From Leptospira ryugenii (GTDB lineage: Bacteria > Spirochaetota > Leptospiria > Leptospirales > Leptospiraceae): 64,000 nucleotides of DNA. The notes below the pieces were generated by a model that was not told the origin of the DNA, made no database searches, and saw only the letters and a program-made list of their open reading frames with translations. The translations under genes were made by a program, and so were the position numbers. The stretch spans positions 310,001 to 374,000 of the forward strand of contig NZ_BFBB01000002.1 in the NCBI RefSeq assembly GCF_003114855.1. Reading direction: 5' to 3'. Position 1 is the first letter of the stretch, and the number at the start of each line of letters is the position of its first letter. This document shows positions 44,926-56,851 of the stretch, piece after piece.

Positions 44926-47900
44926 TTATCTTTTAAATTTACCACCTAGCCAGCCTACAAACTCGTAGGTTGTTAGATAAAAGACTGGAACCATAATCAA
45001 AGTGATAAAGGTAGCAAACGCTAAGCCCCAACCAAAGGCCAATGCCATAGGAACTAAAAATGGATCGCGTCCTCCAATTCCATAGGCTGTTGGGAGGAGT
45101 CCAAGTACTGTCGTGACAGTTGTCAGGATAACAGCACGTAAACGAATAGACCCAGTTTCTATAAGCAAGTCAAAAGTTTTATAATTAGGATTCTCTAATT
45201 TCAATTGGTTAGCACAATCAACAAGCACAATAGAGTCATTGACTACCACCCCTGCAAGTCCAATCACACCCAAAAAGGAAAGAAAGGATAAGGGTTGTCC
45301 GTGGAGTAAAAAAGCAAATATGACTCCAATAACACCAAAAGGAATGGCACTCATCACGACAAATGGTTGTAAAAGAGATTTAAACAATGAGGCTAGGATC
45401 ATGTAAATGATAAGAAGTCCAACCAAGAAAGCACGCATGAGTGATTGCATGGACTCCTCTGTATCCTTATTCTCTCCAGAAAATCGCACCGTATAACCAG
45501 GGTACTTTTTAATTATACCTTCTCCCAATTCTTTTGCTTTTTGGTTAACGGCTCGGGAGGTGGTTTTGGTTTCATCAATATTGGATGTCACAGTGAGCAA
45601 TCGTTTCCCATCTAAATGGTTTATGGACGCTCTTCCTGGTGACCTATCATAACTCGTAAGCCTTGAGACAGGGATTAAATTTCCCGTAAGGTTGTTCACG
45701 TACACTTTGTTCAAATGTGATAAGGAACTTCGGTATTCCTCTGGAAAGCGGACACGCACATCTACTTCCTCATCGGCTCGTTTGATTTTTGTAGCAATCG
45801 TTCCTTGTAAGGCTGTATTTATTGCTAAAGATACGGATTGTACGTTCACACCTGCAAGGGAGGCTAGGGATTGATCTACGGTGACTCGGATCTCATCTTT
45901 ACCATCATTGAAATCATCACCAATGTCAACCACACCAGGGATCTGGTTGAGGACTTCTTTATATTCTGTACCTATCTTTTGTAAGGTAGAAAAGTCATCT
46001 CCTTTGATTTCGATTGCTACTGGCTTACCAACAGGAGGGCCCCCAGCTAACTTTTCAAATTCCAAATTGACAAGCTTTCCTTCTAAAGATTTAAATTCAT
46101 CCGGCTTTGGCAATAATTGAATGGGTTCTTCTTCCTTTTTGCCTTTTTTTTCCGAGGCTAATTTCTCTTCCAAGAGGAGTAAGGATTTATCATTCAATAG
46201 ATACTTTGTGTTATGGCGGACAAACTCTATGATCTTTTCTGTACTTCTTTCGCGGGATTCTTCAGGAGTAAGGTAGACCATAATTTGGGCATAGTTCTTA
46301 CCTCTTTTTGTGAATGGATCATTGGGATCTTTTTGAATGATTCCGACTCTTGAGATATAGTTTTCTAGCTCTTCCTTGGGCAAACTCTTTAACGAATATT
46401 CGATGGCTTGTATAAAACGATCTGTCTGTTCTAAAGTAAGCCCCGTTTCAGCCGTTACGCGGACTTGGAAAGTTTCAATCGCACCTGGAAACAATTTGAA
46501 CTTACCAAACATTCCTTGTAGGGTGAGGGAAAATATAAATATCACAAGTAGTCCCGCAATCATTTTCAATTTATGACTAAGTGCAAATCGTAACAAGGGA
46601 AGATAGGTTTTGTTTTTGAAGCGGACAAACCAATGAGACTCTTCTTTGACTTCGCCTTTTAGAGAGGTTGATTTACTCACATCGTATAAATGAGAAGGTA
46701 GCATAAAGAATGCTTCAAAAAGGGAGGAAGATAGAGAAAGGATCACAACCATAGGGATAGAGTGGATGAATTTCCCAAATATACCCGTCATAAATAACAT
46801 GGGTCCAAACGCAGCAATGGTTGTTGTCACAGTAGCCATTACAGGTGCCAACACTTCAGAGGTGCCTCGCAGAGCTGCCTCAAACGGTTCTTCACCATTT
46901 TCAAGATGTCGGTAGACGTTTTCACAGATAATGATCGCATCATCCACGAGAATTCCCACAACAATGATCAATCCCATCATAGAGATTAAGTTCAAAGTGA
47001 GCCCAAAGTAACTCATCGCAATAAAAGTCATCGCAATGGAAATCGGGATACCCAAAGCAGTCATTAGAGCCATTCGCCAGCCCAAAAAAACAAATAAGGA
47101 AGCAGTTACAAGTATAAGTCCTGAAATCGCATTGGAGGTAAGCACTCCTAGTCTTCTACGAATGTATTTGGACAGGTCGTTTACAAAAGCGTGTTTGATT
47201 TTGCCTTGTGAAGCTGTGATAAACTCTTCCACAATTTTTTTAGCGGAATCAACTGTTACAATGGCATCTGCTTTTTCCCTTTTGATGACAGTTAAAGCGA
47301 TTGCAATCTCACCGTTTGATTTATCAAGATAATCACTATCTTCAAAAGATTCAGTGACTCGTGCAATGTCTTTGATACGAACAGATCGTCCTGCATCGTT
47401 TGACCTCACAAATACATTCTCGATTTCATCTGCTGTATCAAATTCCCCTACGGTACGAACAATAATTTCTTTTGAACGCTCGGAAATATTTCCACCAGGA
47501 AAATTCACATTTCTCAGGCGTAGTGCATTGATTACTTGAGTAGAAGAGATGGAATATGCAGTGAGTTTATCTGGATACAAATCCACCTTCATTTCCCTTT
47601 CTCGCCATCCTCTTTTGGTTATGCGAGCAACTGTTGGTAGATCTTTTAGTTTTTCTTCTAGAATCTTTGCTTGGTCTCTGAGTTGGCTTGTATCAAGAAC
47701 AGGTTTTCCATTGGATTGTGCGCTTGTTAGATGGATTTCGATGACTGGCTGACGTGCTGTTGTGATTTCTGTAACGATAGGATCTTCTGCTTCTTCGGGC
47801 AAGTCTTGGACCCTATCAATAGCAGATTTAATATCATCAACGACCTTTTGGGTATTTTTTGTATTTGGGTCAATTGTGATGACAATACCAGATCGATTTT

Positions 47901-48162
47901 CGAGTGAAGCTGACCGGTATTCTTTTATCCCATCAACTTCTTTGATTGCATCTTCTATTGGTTTAGTGACCAATTTTTCCACATCGGCGGGGGAAGCTCC
48001 TACATAGATAGTGGCAACACTGACAATATCAAAGTTGATATTGGGGAAGGCCTCTCTATTCATGGTAGCGGCCGTAAAGCCACCCACGAGCAATATTAAG
48101 AAGGTGAGTAAGTTTACGAATAAACTTTTCGAAAGGAAGTATTCTACGATGGATGAGCGCAT
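44926..48162 (-). CDS. RND-family efflux transporter (AcrB/MdtB-like)
   Basis: A 1078-residue inner-membrane proton-driven exporter with the usual twelve helices: one at the N-terminus, a first periplasmic domain, helices 2-6, a second periplasmic domain and helices 8-12. Helix 4 has the proton-relay pair in [14 protein letters not shown]; the matching helix 10 segment reads [12 protein letters not shown], so the Lys of AcrB is not conserved. A Lys/Glu-rich insert (about 660-700, [14 protein letters not shown]) lies in the second periplasmic domain. No membrane-fusion or outer-membrane partner gene is adjacent, so its substrate is unknown. Confidence 0.92.
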   Translation of the reverse strand: MRSSIVEYFLSKSLFVNLLTFLILLVGGFTAATMNREAFPNINFDIVSVATIYVGASPADVEKLVTKPIEDAIKEVDGIKEYRSASLENRSGIVITIDPNTKNTQKVVDDIKSAIDRVQDLPEEAEDPIVTEITTARQPVIEIHLTSAQSNGKPVLDTSQLRDQAKILEEKLKDLPTVARITKRGWREREMKVDLYPDKLTAYSISSTQVINALRLRNVNFPGGNISERSKEIIVRTVGEFDTADEIENVFVRSNDAGRSVRIKDIARVTESFEDSDYLDKSNGEIAIALTVIKREKADAIVTVDSAKKIVEEFITASQGKIKHAFVNDLSKYIRRRLGVLTSNAISGLILVTASLFVFLGWRMALMTALGIPISIAMTFIAMSYFGLTLNLISMMGLIIVVGILVDDAIIICENVYRHLENGEEPFEAALRGTSEVLAPVMATVTTTIAAFGPMLFMTGIFGKFIHSIPMVVILSLSSSLFEAFFMLPSHLYDVSKSTSLKGEVKEESHWFVRFKNKTYLPLLRFALSHKLKMIAGLLVIFIFSLTLQGMFGKFKLFPGAIETFQVRVTAETGLTLEQTDRFIQAIEYSLKSLPKEELENYISRVGIIQKDPNDPFTKRGKNYAQIMVYLTPEESRERSTEKIIEFVRHNTKYLLNDKSLLLLEEKLASEKKGKKEEEPIQLLPKPDEFKSLEGKLVNLEFEKLAGGPPVGKPVAIEIKGDDFSTLQKIGTEYKEVLNQIPGVVDIGDDFNDGKDEIRVTVDQSLASLAGVNVQSVSLAINTALQGTIATKIKRADEEVDVRVRFPEEYRSSLSHLNKVYVNNLTGNLIPVSRLTSYDRSPGRASINHLDGKRLLTVTSNIDETKTTSRAVNQKAKELGEGIIKKYPGYTVRFSGENKDTEESMQSLMRAFLVGLLIIYMILASLFKSLLQPFVVMSAIPFGVIGVIFAFLLHGQPLSFLSFLGVIGLAGVVVNDSIVLVDCANQLKLENPNYKTFDLLIETGSIRLRAVILTTVTTVLGLLPTAYGIGGRDPFLVPMALAFGWGLAFATFITLIMVPVFYLTTYEFVGWLGGKFKR

Positions 48163-48184
48163 GCTAATACCTGTATGTTAAAAA

Positions 48185-48724
48185 TTAGTCGAGGATCTTG
48201 CCCTCATCGTCTATGTCTTCATTGAATCCAAATAGTTTCGTGCTTTTCAGTCGGTCAACATACAGAACACCGAAAAGATGATCACATTCATGTTGCATGA
48301 CGATCGCTCGGTAGCCTTCTATTGTCTCCTCGTGAGGTTCAAAATTTTCATCTCGCCATTTCATGTGGATCTTGTATGGTCTCTCCACTAGCCCTCGCAT
48401 TCCGGGAACGGAAAGGCAACCTTCCCAGAAACCTTCGCCTGGCTCTGAGAGCGGAGTAATTTCAGGATTGAGGATGACTTGTTCCGGAACGGCGGGGGAA
48501 CCTTTGTATCGATTGTTATCTTCTTCAGAGCCAACGACCACGATTTTTTTTAGGATGCCGATTTGAGGTGCCGCAAGTCCGACACCTTCGGCAAAGCGCA
48601 TGGTATCAAACATATCTCGAATCAATTTTTTGAATTCCTTTGTTCCCACTTCTGATTCGAGGACGTCTTGAGAAGTTTGCCTGAGCAAAGGGTTTCCGAT
48701 GCGTAAAATTTTTCTGACAGCCAT
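48185..48724 (-). CDS. def: Peptide deformylase
   Basis: A 179-residue metalloenzyme that removes the N-formyl group from new proteins. All three family motifs are present: [18 protein letters not shown] (metal Cys) and QHECDHLFG (metal His pair and catalytic Glu). The length is normal. It lies 22 bases upstream of the RND exporter gene and could share its transcript. Confidence 0.97.
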   Translation of the reverse strand: MAVRKILRIGNPLLRQTSQDVLESEVGTKEFKKLIRDMFDTMRFAEGVGLAAPQIGILKKIVVVGSEEDNNRYKGSPAVPEQVILNPEITPLSEPGEGFWEGCLSVPGMRGLVERPYKIHMKWRDENFEPHEETIEGYRAIVMQHECDHLFGVLYVDRLKSTKLFGFNEDIDDEGKILD

Positions 48725-48839
48725 AGTCTACCAGGTTAGAATGAAAAAGGTATCTGTAAGATCAAGGAACAAAGTTTTCCTAAGGAAAAAGCATTTGACA
48801 TTCAAAGTAAATTGAGGATTTTTCTAGGAAATCGGTAGA

Positions 48840-48915
<76 letters not shown>

Positions 48916-48986
48916 AGACAGCGTCCAGAGTCTGAAAGGGCGAGCCCCTGTCAATTGAAAGATACTATAGAGAGGATGCATTTCCC

Positions 48987-49298
48987 ATGAGCCAAGATAG
49001 CATTGAGGAACTGAACAAAAAACTGAAAATACAGTCCGATATCATCAAAGGATATGAAAAGGTTCTGAGGCTCAACGAACAAGAGTTATCAAATGCGGAT
49101 GAAATCATTCGCATGTATGAGCAAATCATCGATTACTCTCGTTCTGAATTGAAAGAGGCCAAAGAGACCGTCCAAGCAAGTTCCATGGTTTCCAATTTGA
49201 GTCGAGAGGAGTTGATGGCTGCCTTTGACAAAATCAAGTCATTGGAAGAAGCAAACCGAAAATTAAGGGAAGAGTCCTTAAAGTTCAATAAAGAATAA
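48987..49298 (+). CDS. Short coiled-coil protein upstream of a phosphatase/kinase gene
   Basis: A 103-residue, mostly helical protein: heptad-like runs KLKIQSDIIKGYEKVLRLNEQEL, DEIIRMYEQIIDYSRSELKEAKE and AAFDKIKSLEEANRKLREE. It has no membrane segment or catalytic motif. It lies six bases before the GAF-PP2C-HATPase gene and probably works with it, perhaps as an adaptor or oligomerisation partner; this is inferred from position. Confidence 0.7.
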   Translation: MSQDSIEELNKKLKIQSDIIKGYEKVLRLNEQELSNADEIIRMYEQIIDYSRSELKEAKETVQASSMVSNLSREELMAAFDKIKSLEEANRKLREESLKFNKE

Positions 49299-49304
49299 AA
49301 TTTA

Positions 49305-52052
49305 GTGAGCCCTTCTTCTTTACCTCCTCTAGTCCAAAGATCTGAAGAAGGGGGTTTTTTTGTTACCTCATCTCCTGAGATTTTAGATCTCTATCATTTC
49401 ATCCTAAGCCAAGCAAGACGCCTTATACAGGCGAAAGCTGCCTGTTTCTATCTGAAAAACGAAAGGGGCAATCTGAGCCGCATTGGCCAGATCAAAGATA
49501 CCGAATCTATATCCAAGATTGCGAAACACGTATTTAGAACACGAAAGAGTGTTCTCTTAAAAAAAGGGACACACCTATCAGGGGATTCAAAGCCCTTGGA
49601 GGATTCTGTCGTTGCCAGCTACATTGGTGATGAGGTAGGGGAACATTCCTTAGGTGTCATCATTCTTGAAGGCATACACCATTTCGAAAATTTTGCCGAA
49701 CAAGACTTGGAGCTCATCAACTTCTTTACATCCAACCTGTCGGCTTTGTTGAAGGATACCTACTATGCAGAAGGAGTGAACCAATTCCTAAGCTCTCTTG
49801 CAACTTCTATCCTATTGCTCGTTGATAATTCTAATATCCATAACAAAAATAGCCGTCTTGAATATTTACTCGAAGAGATCATCCGCGTAGCAGTTCTCAT
49901 CAATACAAGTTTGGATTTGGATCGATTGTTAGAAATGGTGATGAACTCAGCAAAATCGGTATTTAGAACAGAAGCCAGTTCATTACTTTTGTTAGATGAT
50001 AAAAAAGAATTTTTGGTATTTAATACTGTAACAGGAGATAAGAGGGAAGAGGTCGCAAAGATAAAAGTTCCTATGGGCCAAGGGATTGCTGGGAGTGTTG
50101 CAATTACCAAGCAGCCTATGATCATCAACGATGCTCAAAATGACCCAAGGGTCTTCCGAGATGTAGACAAAGCCTCCAATTTTATCACTAGAAATATCTT
50201 GGCCGCACCCTTAATTGTCGGAGAAGAAGTCATAGGTGTCATTGAAGCCATCAATACCATTGATCGAAATAATTTTAGCCAGAGTGATATTGATTTCTTT
50301 CTCTCCTTTTCTTCTGCCTGTGCAGTTGCCATTCAGAAAACTAGCCTAATCAATAACCTAAACATTGCAAACATTGAACTCAAACAGAAGTTGAGCACCT
50401 TAGAATCACTCTTTGAATTAGGCCAAGCAGTTCTGGAAGCGCATGATGAATTGGGGCTTATGACAAGGGCCTTGGCAATCCTCACAAAAGAATTGGGTGC
50501 AGAGGATGCAGGTATGGTCATTCTTCAAGAAGGCAAACGCACTCTTCTACAAGTCTATTCACGACAAAAGGACGTAGTCTTCGAATCCTTCTACGACCCC
50601 CAAGAAAGCTCACTGATATTGAAATCTCTAGAAACAAAAGACCCTAGGATAGGACATGTAGCCCACCAAGAAAAGGATTCTTTTTTGGGATTGGAGTCCT
50701 TTGTTTTAAGAGACTCATTTGTAGTTCTTCCCGTTTCACCCAGTGGCAGTAGCCTAAAGGCCGCTCTCTACGTCTGTGGGAAAAAAGAGCCGAATGGGTT
50801 TTTGGACTCTGACCTAAGAATGTTCAAAACCATTTCCAGTCCACTTGCCAAAGCTTATGAAAACTTGCGCTTGAACCAAGAGATCATTACAAAGAAGTCG
50901 ATCGAAAAAGAAATTGAGATTACACGAAATATCCAAAATAATATCTTACCGAACCATTTGATCACATCGTTTAGCTTCGATTTGGGGGTAAAGTCAGTTC
51001 CTGCCAAAGAAGTCTCAGGAGATTTCTATGACTTCCACCAATACGGAACACATAACTTTTCTTTTTTGGTTGCCGATGTTTCCGGAAAAAGTTTGCCCGC
51101 GGCCATCTTTATGGCTATGTCATCTTCCATCATCCGAACTCTATCTCGTACCACAGAACTTTCTCCTTCTGAGCTATTAAAAAAAGCAAATCAGTTGATC
51201 TATGAGGATTCTCAATCTGGTATGTTTGTGACCCTCTTCTTTGCAAATTTTGATTCTCTCTCTCGTACCATTCGTTTTGCATCGGCAGGACACAATGACC
51301 AGATATGGATCCGCGCTGATGGCACCTATGAACTTCTAAAAGGTAAGGGTGCTCCTCTTGGTGTTGTTCCCATCGGAAGTTATATAGGTGGAGAGATCGA
51401 AATCCAAGCCAATGATATGTTAGTTTTTTATACGGATGGTGCGATCGAAGAGAAAAACAAACTTGAAGAAGAGTTTGGTTTGGATCGATTGATCCAAGAA
51501 ATCATTAGAAGAAAAGATAAGCCGAGTCAGGTGATTGTTGAGGAGATCTACCGCATCATCCGGAACTTTTCGGATGAGTCCGAACAATATGATGACTTCA
51601 CGGTTATGATTCTCAAGTTTCCAGATCTTTTACTGGAGGAATACAAAGAGACCTTCCAGGCGACTTCGGCGGAGATTCCTAGAGTACGAGATTTTGTAGC
51701 GGAGAAAATCCGAGACCGAGTGAAACGAGAGTTTGCCTTTGATGACATCCTAGTCTCTTTAGATGAGGCCGCCACCAATATTGTAATGCACGGATATGAA
51801 GGCCTCTCCGTAGAGAATCCTACCTTCGAATGTAAGATCCAGATCCAAGGGGAACTTGCTATCTTTACCTTGATCGATGAAGCCAAACCTTTCCAGAGAT
51901 CGGTCGTGCCGAGTCCTTCCTTGGAAGCCAATCTGAAAGGGGAACGAAGGGGTGGCTTCGGAGTGTATTTGATGGAAAAATTAATGGACCATGTCTCTTA
52001 CCACAATGACGGACTGAAAAATTATACACGTTTGGAGAAACGTATCCTATGA
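49305..52052 (+). CDS. GAF-PP2C-HATPase fusion: combined RsbU-type phosphatase and RsbW-type kinase
   Basis: A 915-residue cytoplasmic regulator. About 20-170, 190-345 and 365-520 are GAF-like sensor domains; the middle one is the clearest (GQGIAGSVAITKQPMIINDA). A PP2C/SpoIIE phosphatase follows (about 545-760) with VSGDFYDF, ADVSGKS, ASAGHND, FYTDGAIEE and YDDFTVM. A C-terminal HATPase domain (about 775-910) has the N-box LDEAATNIVMHGY and the G2-like RRGGFGVYLMEKL, as in RsbW/SpoIIAB kinases. It thus has both the phosphatase and the kinase of a partner-switching circuit. The start is GTG 49305. The stop overlaps the STAS gene by four bases. Confidence 0.85.
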   Translation: MSPSSLPPLVQRSEEGGFFVTSSPEILDLYHFILSQARRLIQAKAACFYLKNERGNLSRIGQIKDTESISKIAKHVFRTRKSVLLKKGTHLSGDSKPLEDSVVASYIGDEVGEHSLGVIILEGIHHFENFAEQDLELINFFTSNLSALLKDTYYAEGVNQFLSSLATSILLLVDNSNIHNKNSRLEYLLEEIIRVAVLINTSLDLDRLLEMVMNSAKSVFRTEASSLLLLDDKKEFLVFNTVTGDKREEVAKIKVPMGQGIAGSVAITKQPMIINDAQNDPRVFRDVDKASNFITRNILAAPLIVGEEVIGVIEAINTIDRNNFSQSDIDFFLSFSSACAVAIQKTSLINNLNIANIELKQKLSTLESLFELGQAVLEAHDELGLMTRALAILTKELGAEDAGMVILQEGKRTLLQVYSRQKDVVFESFYDPQESSLILKSLETKDPRIGHVAHQEKDSFLGLESFVLRDSFVVLPVSPSGSSLKAALYVCGKKEPNGFLDSDLRMFKTISSPLAKAYENLRLNQEIITKKSIEKEIEITRNIQNNILPNHLITSFSFDLGVKSVPAKEVSGDFYDFHQYGTHNFSFLVADVSGKSLPAAIFMAMSSSIIRTLSRTTELSPSELLKKANQLIYEDSQSGMFVTLFFANFDSLSRTIRFASAGHNDQIWIRADGTYELLKGKGAPLGVVPIGSYIGGEIEIQANDMLVFYTDGAIEEKNKLEEEFGLDRLIQEIIRRKDKPSQVIVEEIYRIIRNFSDESEQYDDFTVMILKFPDLLLEEYKETFQATSAEIPRVRDFVAEKIRDRVKREFAFDDILVSLDEAATNIVMHGYEGLSVENPTFECKIQIQGELAIFTLIDEAKPFQRSVVPSPSLEANLKGERRGGFGVYLMEKLMDHVSYHNDGLKNYTRLEKRIL

Positions 52053-52390
52053 ACGATACAAACATTTCTATGACGCACGAAACGGTTTCGAACCGCCTTG
52101 TCATCCGAATCCAGGGCAATTTAGATGTGCACAATTCACACAAAATTGAACCGGAGCTCATGACCTTAGTGAAATCCGCAACTTCAGCGATTGTCTATGA
52201 TTTAGAAGAAGTGCCCTTTATTTCCTCGGCAGGGCTTAGGGTACTTGTCACCTCACTTCGCATGAGCCAAGAACATGGGCATGAAATTTCGATCTGTTCT
52301 TTGAAACCAGCTGTCGCTAAGGTCTTCGATATCATAGGCATGCAGCAACTTTTTAAGATCCATTCTGATTTGAAGTCAGCTCTTCAATAA
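52049..52390 (+). CDS. STAS-domain anti-anti-sigma factor (RsbV/SpoIIAA-like)
   Basis: A 113-residue STAS protein. The phosphorylatable serine is S60 in [11 protein letters not shown], with [16 protein letters not shown] before it and [18 protein letters not shown] after it. It overlaps the fusion kinase/phosphatase gene by four bases (ATGA), so it is its likely substrate: phosphorylated by the HATPase domain and dephosphorylated by the PP2C domain. The sigma factor at the end of the pathway is not in this operon. Confidence 0.92.
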   Translation: MNDTNISMTHETVSNRLVIRIQGNLDVHNSHKIEPELMTLVKSATSAIVYDLEEVPFISSAGLRVLVTSLRMSQEHGHEISICSLKPAVAKVFDIIGMQQLFKIHSDLKSALQ

Positions 52391-52437
52391 AATTAACTTT
52401 TCGACACCATTCCTCCTGGAAAATTGGAAATAAGTCT

Positions 52438-54090
52438 ATGGAAAAAACGCAATATTCGCTTGAGAATCCCTTTCAAACCAAAGCCGATCCAGGCGCTACT
52501 TCTGGCAGCGGCATTTATGATGATGCCTTAAAATTGGGCAAAGAATTAATCGAAAAACCATTCTTAGGTGGTGGTGAAGATAGGATTAGGGTCCAACACT
52601 CCAAGAACCGAATGACTGTTTGGGAGCGGATCAAAGTCCTCACCGACAAAGAACCTAATATCACCTACCAAAACTGGGGACCGAATTTAGATGGTGCCTC
52701 TATCATCACTGGAATATTGAATATTGATGGGCGCGATGTTGCAGTCTACGGACATGACTTCACTTTACGTGCAGGTTCGATGGATGCCACGAACGGTAGC
52801 AAATTAGCAAGGCTCATTATGATGGCAGGGGAGCATGGCATTCCTCTCATTGGAATGAATGATTCTGCGGGTGCCTATGTCCCCGCTGGGGTCGGTGGCT
52901 TAGATGGATATTCTGAAGCCTTTACTGCTCTTAGAAAGATCAGTGGAGTGGTTCCATCCATCATGTTAATGTTTGGATTCAATGCGGGTGGAGGAGCTTA
53001 CCTACCTAGACAAGGCTCGTTCATGATCCAATGTGAAAATACCTTCTTTGGTTTGACAGGCCCAGGAGTTGTCAAATCTGTATTAGGTGAGGATATTTCT
53101 GCGGATGATCTCGGTGGGCCAAAGGTACATGGCCAATCAGGGGTAGTTGACCTAGTCACAAATGACGAATTAGGCTCCTTACGTACGGCCATTCGTTTGT
53201 TGTCCTATTTGCCAGATAATAACAAATCAAATGCACCCTTTTATCCTACCTCAGATGCTCTTGATCGTTTTATCTATGAGGAAGATATCCTTTTCCGAAA
53301 AACATTCAATAGCCCTACCGGGATGAATACTCCTTTTGACATCACTTTGTATCTTCAACAGATTTGTGATCACGGAGAGTTCTTTGAATTGCAACCGCAA
53401 AGGGCAAGAAACATTGTCACCGCATTTGGCCGCATCGGTGGACATGTTGTCGGATTCCTTGCAAACAATAGCGCCGTTTCCTCGGGACAGATTGACATTG
53501 GTGCTTCAAGAAAAGGAACACGTTTTGTGCGCTTTTGTAATTTGTACAATATCCCAATGGTATTCATCGAAGACACAACTGGCTTTTTGCCAGGTCGTGA
53601 CCAGGAACACAATGGTATCGTTTTGGAAGGACGAAAGCTTTTGGATTCTATCATTGACCTTCGTACACCTCGTTTAACTTTAATCATCCGAAATGCCTTC
53701 GGTGGTGCGTATGCTACATTTAACTCTTATTTTACAGGAGCCTCTGCTGTGTTTGCTCTACCAACTGCAAGGATTGCCGTCATGGGCCCAGCAGGAAAGG
53801 AATACGTCTACAAGGATGAAATATCTGCAATCCAAAAGGAATACCTGGCGAATGTAAAATCAGGAATGTCAGAAAAAGAAGCGATAACACTTCGGGATAC
53901 AAAACTTGCACAAGTCAGCCAAAAGTATGAAAAAGAACTCATGAATCCTAAAGAGGCACTCTCTTTAGGATCTGTTTCTTCTATCATTTTGCCTGGTTTC
54001 ACAAGAAAGGTCCTAGCCAAAAATCTGAATTTCCTCATGTCAAAATACACACCTGCGCCTATGAGCGGTCCTCAAAGGGAGTTTGAGTAA
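52438..54090 (+). CDS. Acyl-CoA carboxylase, carboxyltransferase subunit
   Basis: A 550-residue crotonase-fold carboxyltransferase of the PccB/AccD5 type. The N-terminal half has [19 protein letters not shown] and [18 protein letters not shown], with [14 protein letters not shown] for the oxyanion hole; the C-terminal half has [33 protein letters not shown] and [13 protein letters not shown]. It moves carboxyl from biotin to an acyl-CoA (acetyl-, propionyl- or a longer one). It partners the biotin-carboxylase gene, which starts a few bases after its stop. Confidence 0.9.
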   Translation: MEKTQYSLENPFQTKADPGATSGSGIYDDALKLGKELIEKPFLGGGEDRIRVQHSKNRMTVWERIKVLTDKEPNITYQNWGPNLDGASIITGILNIDGRDVAVYGHDFTLRAGSMDATNGSKLARLIMMAGEHGIPLIGMNDSAGAYVPAGVGGLDGYSEAFTALRKISGVVPSIMLMFGFNAGGGAYLPRQGSFMIQCENTFFGLTGPGVVKSVLGEDISADDLGGPKVHGQSGVVDLVTNDELGSLRTAIRLLSYLPDNNKSNAPFYPTSDALDRFIYEEDILFRKTFNSPTGMNTPFDITLYLQQICDHGEFFELQPQRARNIVTAFGRIGGHVVGFLANNSAVSSGQIDIGASRKGTRFVRFCNLYNIPMVFIEDTTGFLPGRDQEHNGIVLEGRKLLDSIIDLRTPRLTLIIRNAFGGAYATFNSYFTGASAVFALPTARIAVMGPAGKEYVYKDEISAIQKEYLANVKSGMSEKEAITLRDTKLAQVSQKYEKELMNPKEALSLGSVSSIILPGFTRKVLAKNLNFLMSKYTPAPMSGPQREFE

Positions 54091-54094
54091 TCAC

Positions 54095-56851
54095 ATGCTT
54101 GATCAAAATTTTAATCGTATTAAGTTCCAAGATGCAAAGTCAGAATGGGTTCGTTCTTTTAGTGTCGAATCCATCAAATGCCTAATTGTCTGCCGAGGGC
54201 CTGTCCGAAAGGAAACCATGGATGTCTTTGACCAGATTGGTGTCAGAGAGTATGGGATTTTACTCTCAGAAAAAGATTCCATTGTTTACCCAAAGGCTTT
54301 GGCACCTGAATTGAGAAACTTCCGTTTCCCTGAAAATGTCCACCGAGTCCCAGATTATATGGGAGCAGGCAAAGAAGAGAAAGAGCAAAGAATCAAACAA
54401 ATCATCGACATTGCCAAAGACAATGGATATACCCACTTATTTGCCGGATATGGATTTATGGCGGAAGATGCTGAGTTTATTGAGGCGATTGAAACTTCAG
54501 GACTGATCTTTATGGGGCCAAGCTCTCACGTTGCCAAAGGTGCTGGAGCAAAAGACGAAGCAAAAAAATTAGCAAGGTCTCTAAAAGTATCCGTAACTCC
54601 TGGTGTGGACAATATTACCGCACTCGCTCTCGTCAGAAAAACGGGATCAAGTAAAGATGGACTTTTGAAAGTGGCAAAGGAAAAGCAGATCAGCTTTACT
54701 TTCCAAGACAATTTAAGCTTAGAAGATAACGCTGAATTGCTTTTGCAGGCCTCCTACGAAAAAACAATCGATCTTACAAGCATTGAAGATCTGCAAAAGG
54801 AATCCAAAATCCAGTGTGAAGATATTTGGAAACAATTCCCAGGAAAGAGAATTAGATTTAAATACATCGGTGGTGGTGGCGGAAAGGGACAAAGGGTCAT
54901 CAATGAGGCTTCTCAAATTGATTCTGCTGTCATGGAAATCCTCGCGGAATCAAAAGTGACTGCCGTAGGTTCTAACCGAAACTTTCTCATAGAATTGAAT
55001 ATAGAAAACACTCGCCACAATGAAATCCAGATGATTGGAAACGGTGAGTGGTCTCTATCGCTAGGTGGTAGAGATTGTTCTTTGCAAATGCATGAGCAAA
55101 AACTCCTAGAGATTTCACTCACACAAGAGTTATTGCAAAGAGAGATTGAAGACGTGAAAGTGTCTTCTCCTAAAAAAGCAGCCATCCTGGAAAAAGATCT
55201 CGCTACTCTCAAAGATATGGAACACCAAGCAGAGGTTTTTGGGAAAGCCATTCGTTTGAATAGTGTCTCTACTTTTGAGTGCATTGTGGAAGGAAATAGT
55301 TTCTTCTTTATGGAAGTCAATACTCGGATCCAAGTAGAGCACCGAGTGACAGAAATGGTATATCAGCTTAAGTTCGTAAACCCTTCTGATCCAAAAGACT
55401 TCTTTTATGTAGATTCACTTGTGGAAGCGATGGCTATTCTTTCCTTACATGCGCCAAGAGTTCCAAAACCAGAAAGGATAGTGAGAAATATCTCTGGCGC
55501 GGAAGTGAGAATCAATGCGACAAATAGAGCATTGCAACCACATGCGGGAGGCATCATCCAAAATTGGTCTCCACCATTGCCTGGAGAAATCCGAGATGAC
55601 CAAGGCATATGCACAAGAAATCCAGACACAGGTTCCTTTGTTCACTATAATTTAGCTGGTGCATACGATTCGAACGTTGCTTTGATTGTGAGTTATGGAG
55701 AGACTAGAACCAAAAATTTAGAGGTTTTGGGAGATATTCTCCGTAGGACAGTCTTACGAGGCCAAAATCTAGAAACAAACCTGCTTGTTCATTATGGGCT
55801 TATCCAATGGATACTTGGCAAGGATGCGATGTTCAAACCTAGCACTGCCTTCATGATTTCTTATTTGGCAGGCATTGGATCCTTGCAATCCGTAACAAAT
55901 GATGTTGATTTGGAATACCTTTGGAACCAAAAGACAAAGCAAGCGGATGCGGATTTGAAAAAGGTTCTCGCCAAAAAATTAACACTGGTCGTTCGACCTA
56001 TTGAGAAACTTCTCTCCAATCCGCATGTGTTAGGTGGGTTTTTGGGTTATTTTGACGGAAAACTTTGGGATCGTAGTGGAAAACAAATCCAATTTTCCGA
56101 AAATCCAATTGTGTTTTTGGACAAACTGTACCATTATTTAAATTGGGAGGATGTTGCAAGTAAACCACCTTCCGAAAAAATTTGGGACCATGATGCAAAC
56201 TTACTCGAAAAAGCAAAAGCTTTCTATTCGGAAGTTGCCAAACGCACGGGAGTTTCTAAATGGCAAGATTTGAACACATTATTGCTCTCGGAAAAGAATC
56301 CAAAAACCGCAGTATTCAGTGAAGAGGAATGGTCGAAGGCTTTGGCCGCGCATAAAGGCTTCCAAGCGGGTCTCGAAACCCTTCTCATCATTCCAAACAT
56401 CGGAGTGAAAGCAAATTTCTTCGCTTTGGGAATGGACGAAAACTTAGAAGGTGTAGTGCCAGAAACATTCAAAAAAGCCGAAACAAGAGATGCTCTGATC
56501 AAAACGTTGAACCCACCACCAAAAATGAGCGGGGATGAAATAGTTGCGCCGATGGGTGGTATGTTTTATTCCAAAGAAGCACCGAATCTTCCTGCGATCA
56601 TTGAAGAAGGTGCACACTTCCAAGTTGGGCAGCCACTATTTATCATAGAAGTGATGAAGATGTTCAACAAAATTTTGGCACCTGTGAGTGGAACGATCAC
56701 CAAAAACTTGATGGTAGATTCTGATGGAAAGATTGTTACAAAGGGCCAGCCTATCTTTAAGATCAAACCTGATGAAGTGATCAAAGAAGAGTCTCCCGAA
56801 GAAATCCACCAAAGGATGGTGAAGGTTACCTCGGAACTCGCGAATCTCTAG
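54095..56851 (+). CDS. Acyl-CoA carboxylase, biotin carboxylase and biotin carrier subunit
   Basis: A 918-residue two-function subunit. The biotin-carboxylase half has [12 protein letters not shown], the ATP-grasp glycine loop [28 protein letters not shown] and the catalytic [16 protein letters not shown]. The segment before the glycine loop is about 65 residues longer than in standard enzymes. A middle region (about 590-800) has no recognised fold. The end is a biotinyl domain with K855 in EVMKM. ATG 54095 is preferred over the TTG at 54083, which sits only two bases after GGGAG and overlaps the preceding gene. Confidence 0.87.
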   Translation: MLDQNFNRIKFQDAKSEWVRSFSVESIKCLIVCRGPVRKETMDVFDQIGVREYGILLSEKDSIVYPKALAPELRNFRFPENVHRVPDYMGAGKEEKEQRIKQIIDIAKDNGYTHLFAGYGFMAEDAEFIEAIETSGLIFMGPSSHVAKGAGAKDEAKKLARSLKVSVTPGVDNITALALVRKTGSSKDGLLKVAKEKQISFTFQDNLSLEDNAELLLQASYEKTIDLTSIEDLQKESKIQCEDIWKQFPGKRIRFKYIGGGGGKGQRVINEASQIDSAVMEILAESKVTAVGSNRNFLIELNIENTRHNEIQMIGNGEWSLSLGGRDCSLQMHEQKLLEISLTQELLQREIEDVKVSSPKKAAILEKDLATLKDMEHQAEVFGKAIRLNSVSTFECIVEGNSFFFMEVNTRIQVEHRVTEMVYQLKFVNPSDPKDFFYVDSLVEAMAILSLHAPRVPKPERIVRNISGAEVRINATNRALQPHAGGIIQNWSPPLPGEIRDDQGICTRNPDTGSFVHYNLAGAYDSNVALIVSYGETRTKNLEVLGDILRRTVLRGQNLETNLLVHYGLIQWILGKDAMFKPSTAFMISYLAGIGSLQSVTNDVDLEYLWNQKTKQADADLKKVLAKKLTLVVRPIEKLLSNPHVLGGFLGYFDGKLWDRSGKQIQFSENPIVFLDKLYHYLNWEDVASKPPSEKIWDHDANLLEKAKAFYSEVAKRTGVSKWQDLNTLLLSEKNPKTAVFSEEEWSKALAAHKGFQAGLETLLIIPNIGVKANFFALGMDENLEGVVPETFKKAETRDALIKTLNPPPKMSGDEIVAPMGGMFYSKEAPNLPAIIEEGAHFQVGQPLFIIEVMKMFNKILAPVSGTITKNLMVDSDGKIVTKGQPIFKIKPDEVIKEESPEEIHQRMVKVTSELANL

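Noticed and set aside
48949..48954. TTGACA upstream of tRNA-Ala as its -35
   Set aside because: No acceptable -10 hexamer occurs 15-19 bases downstream on the minus strand; only the -35 half is visible.
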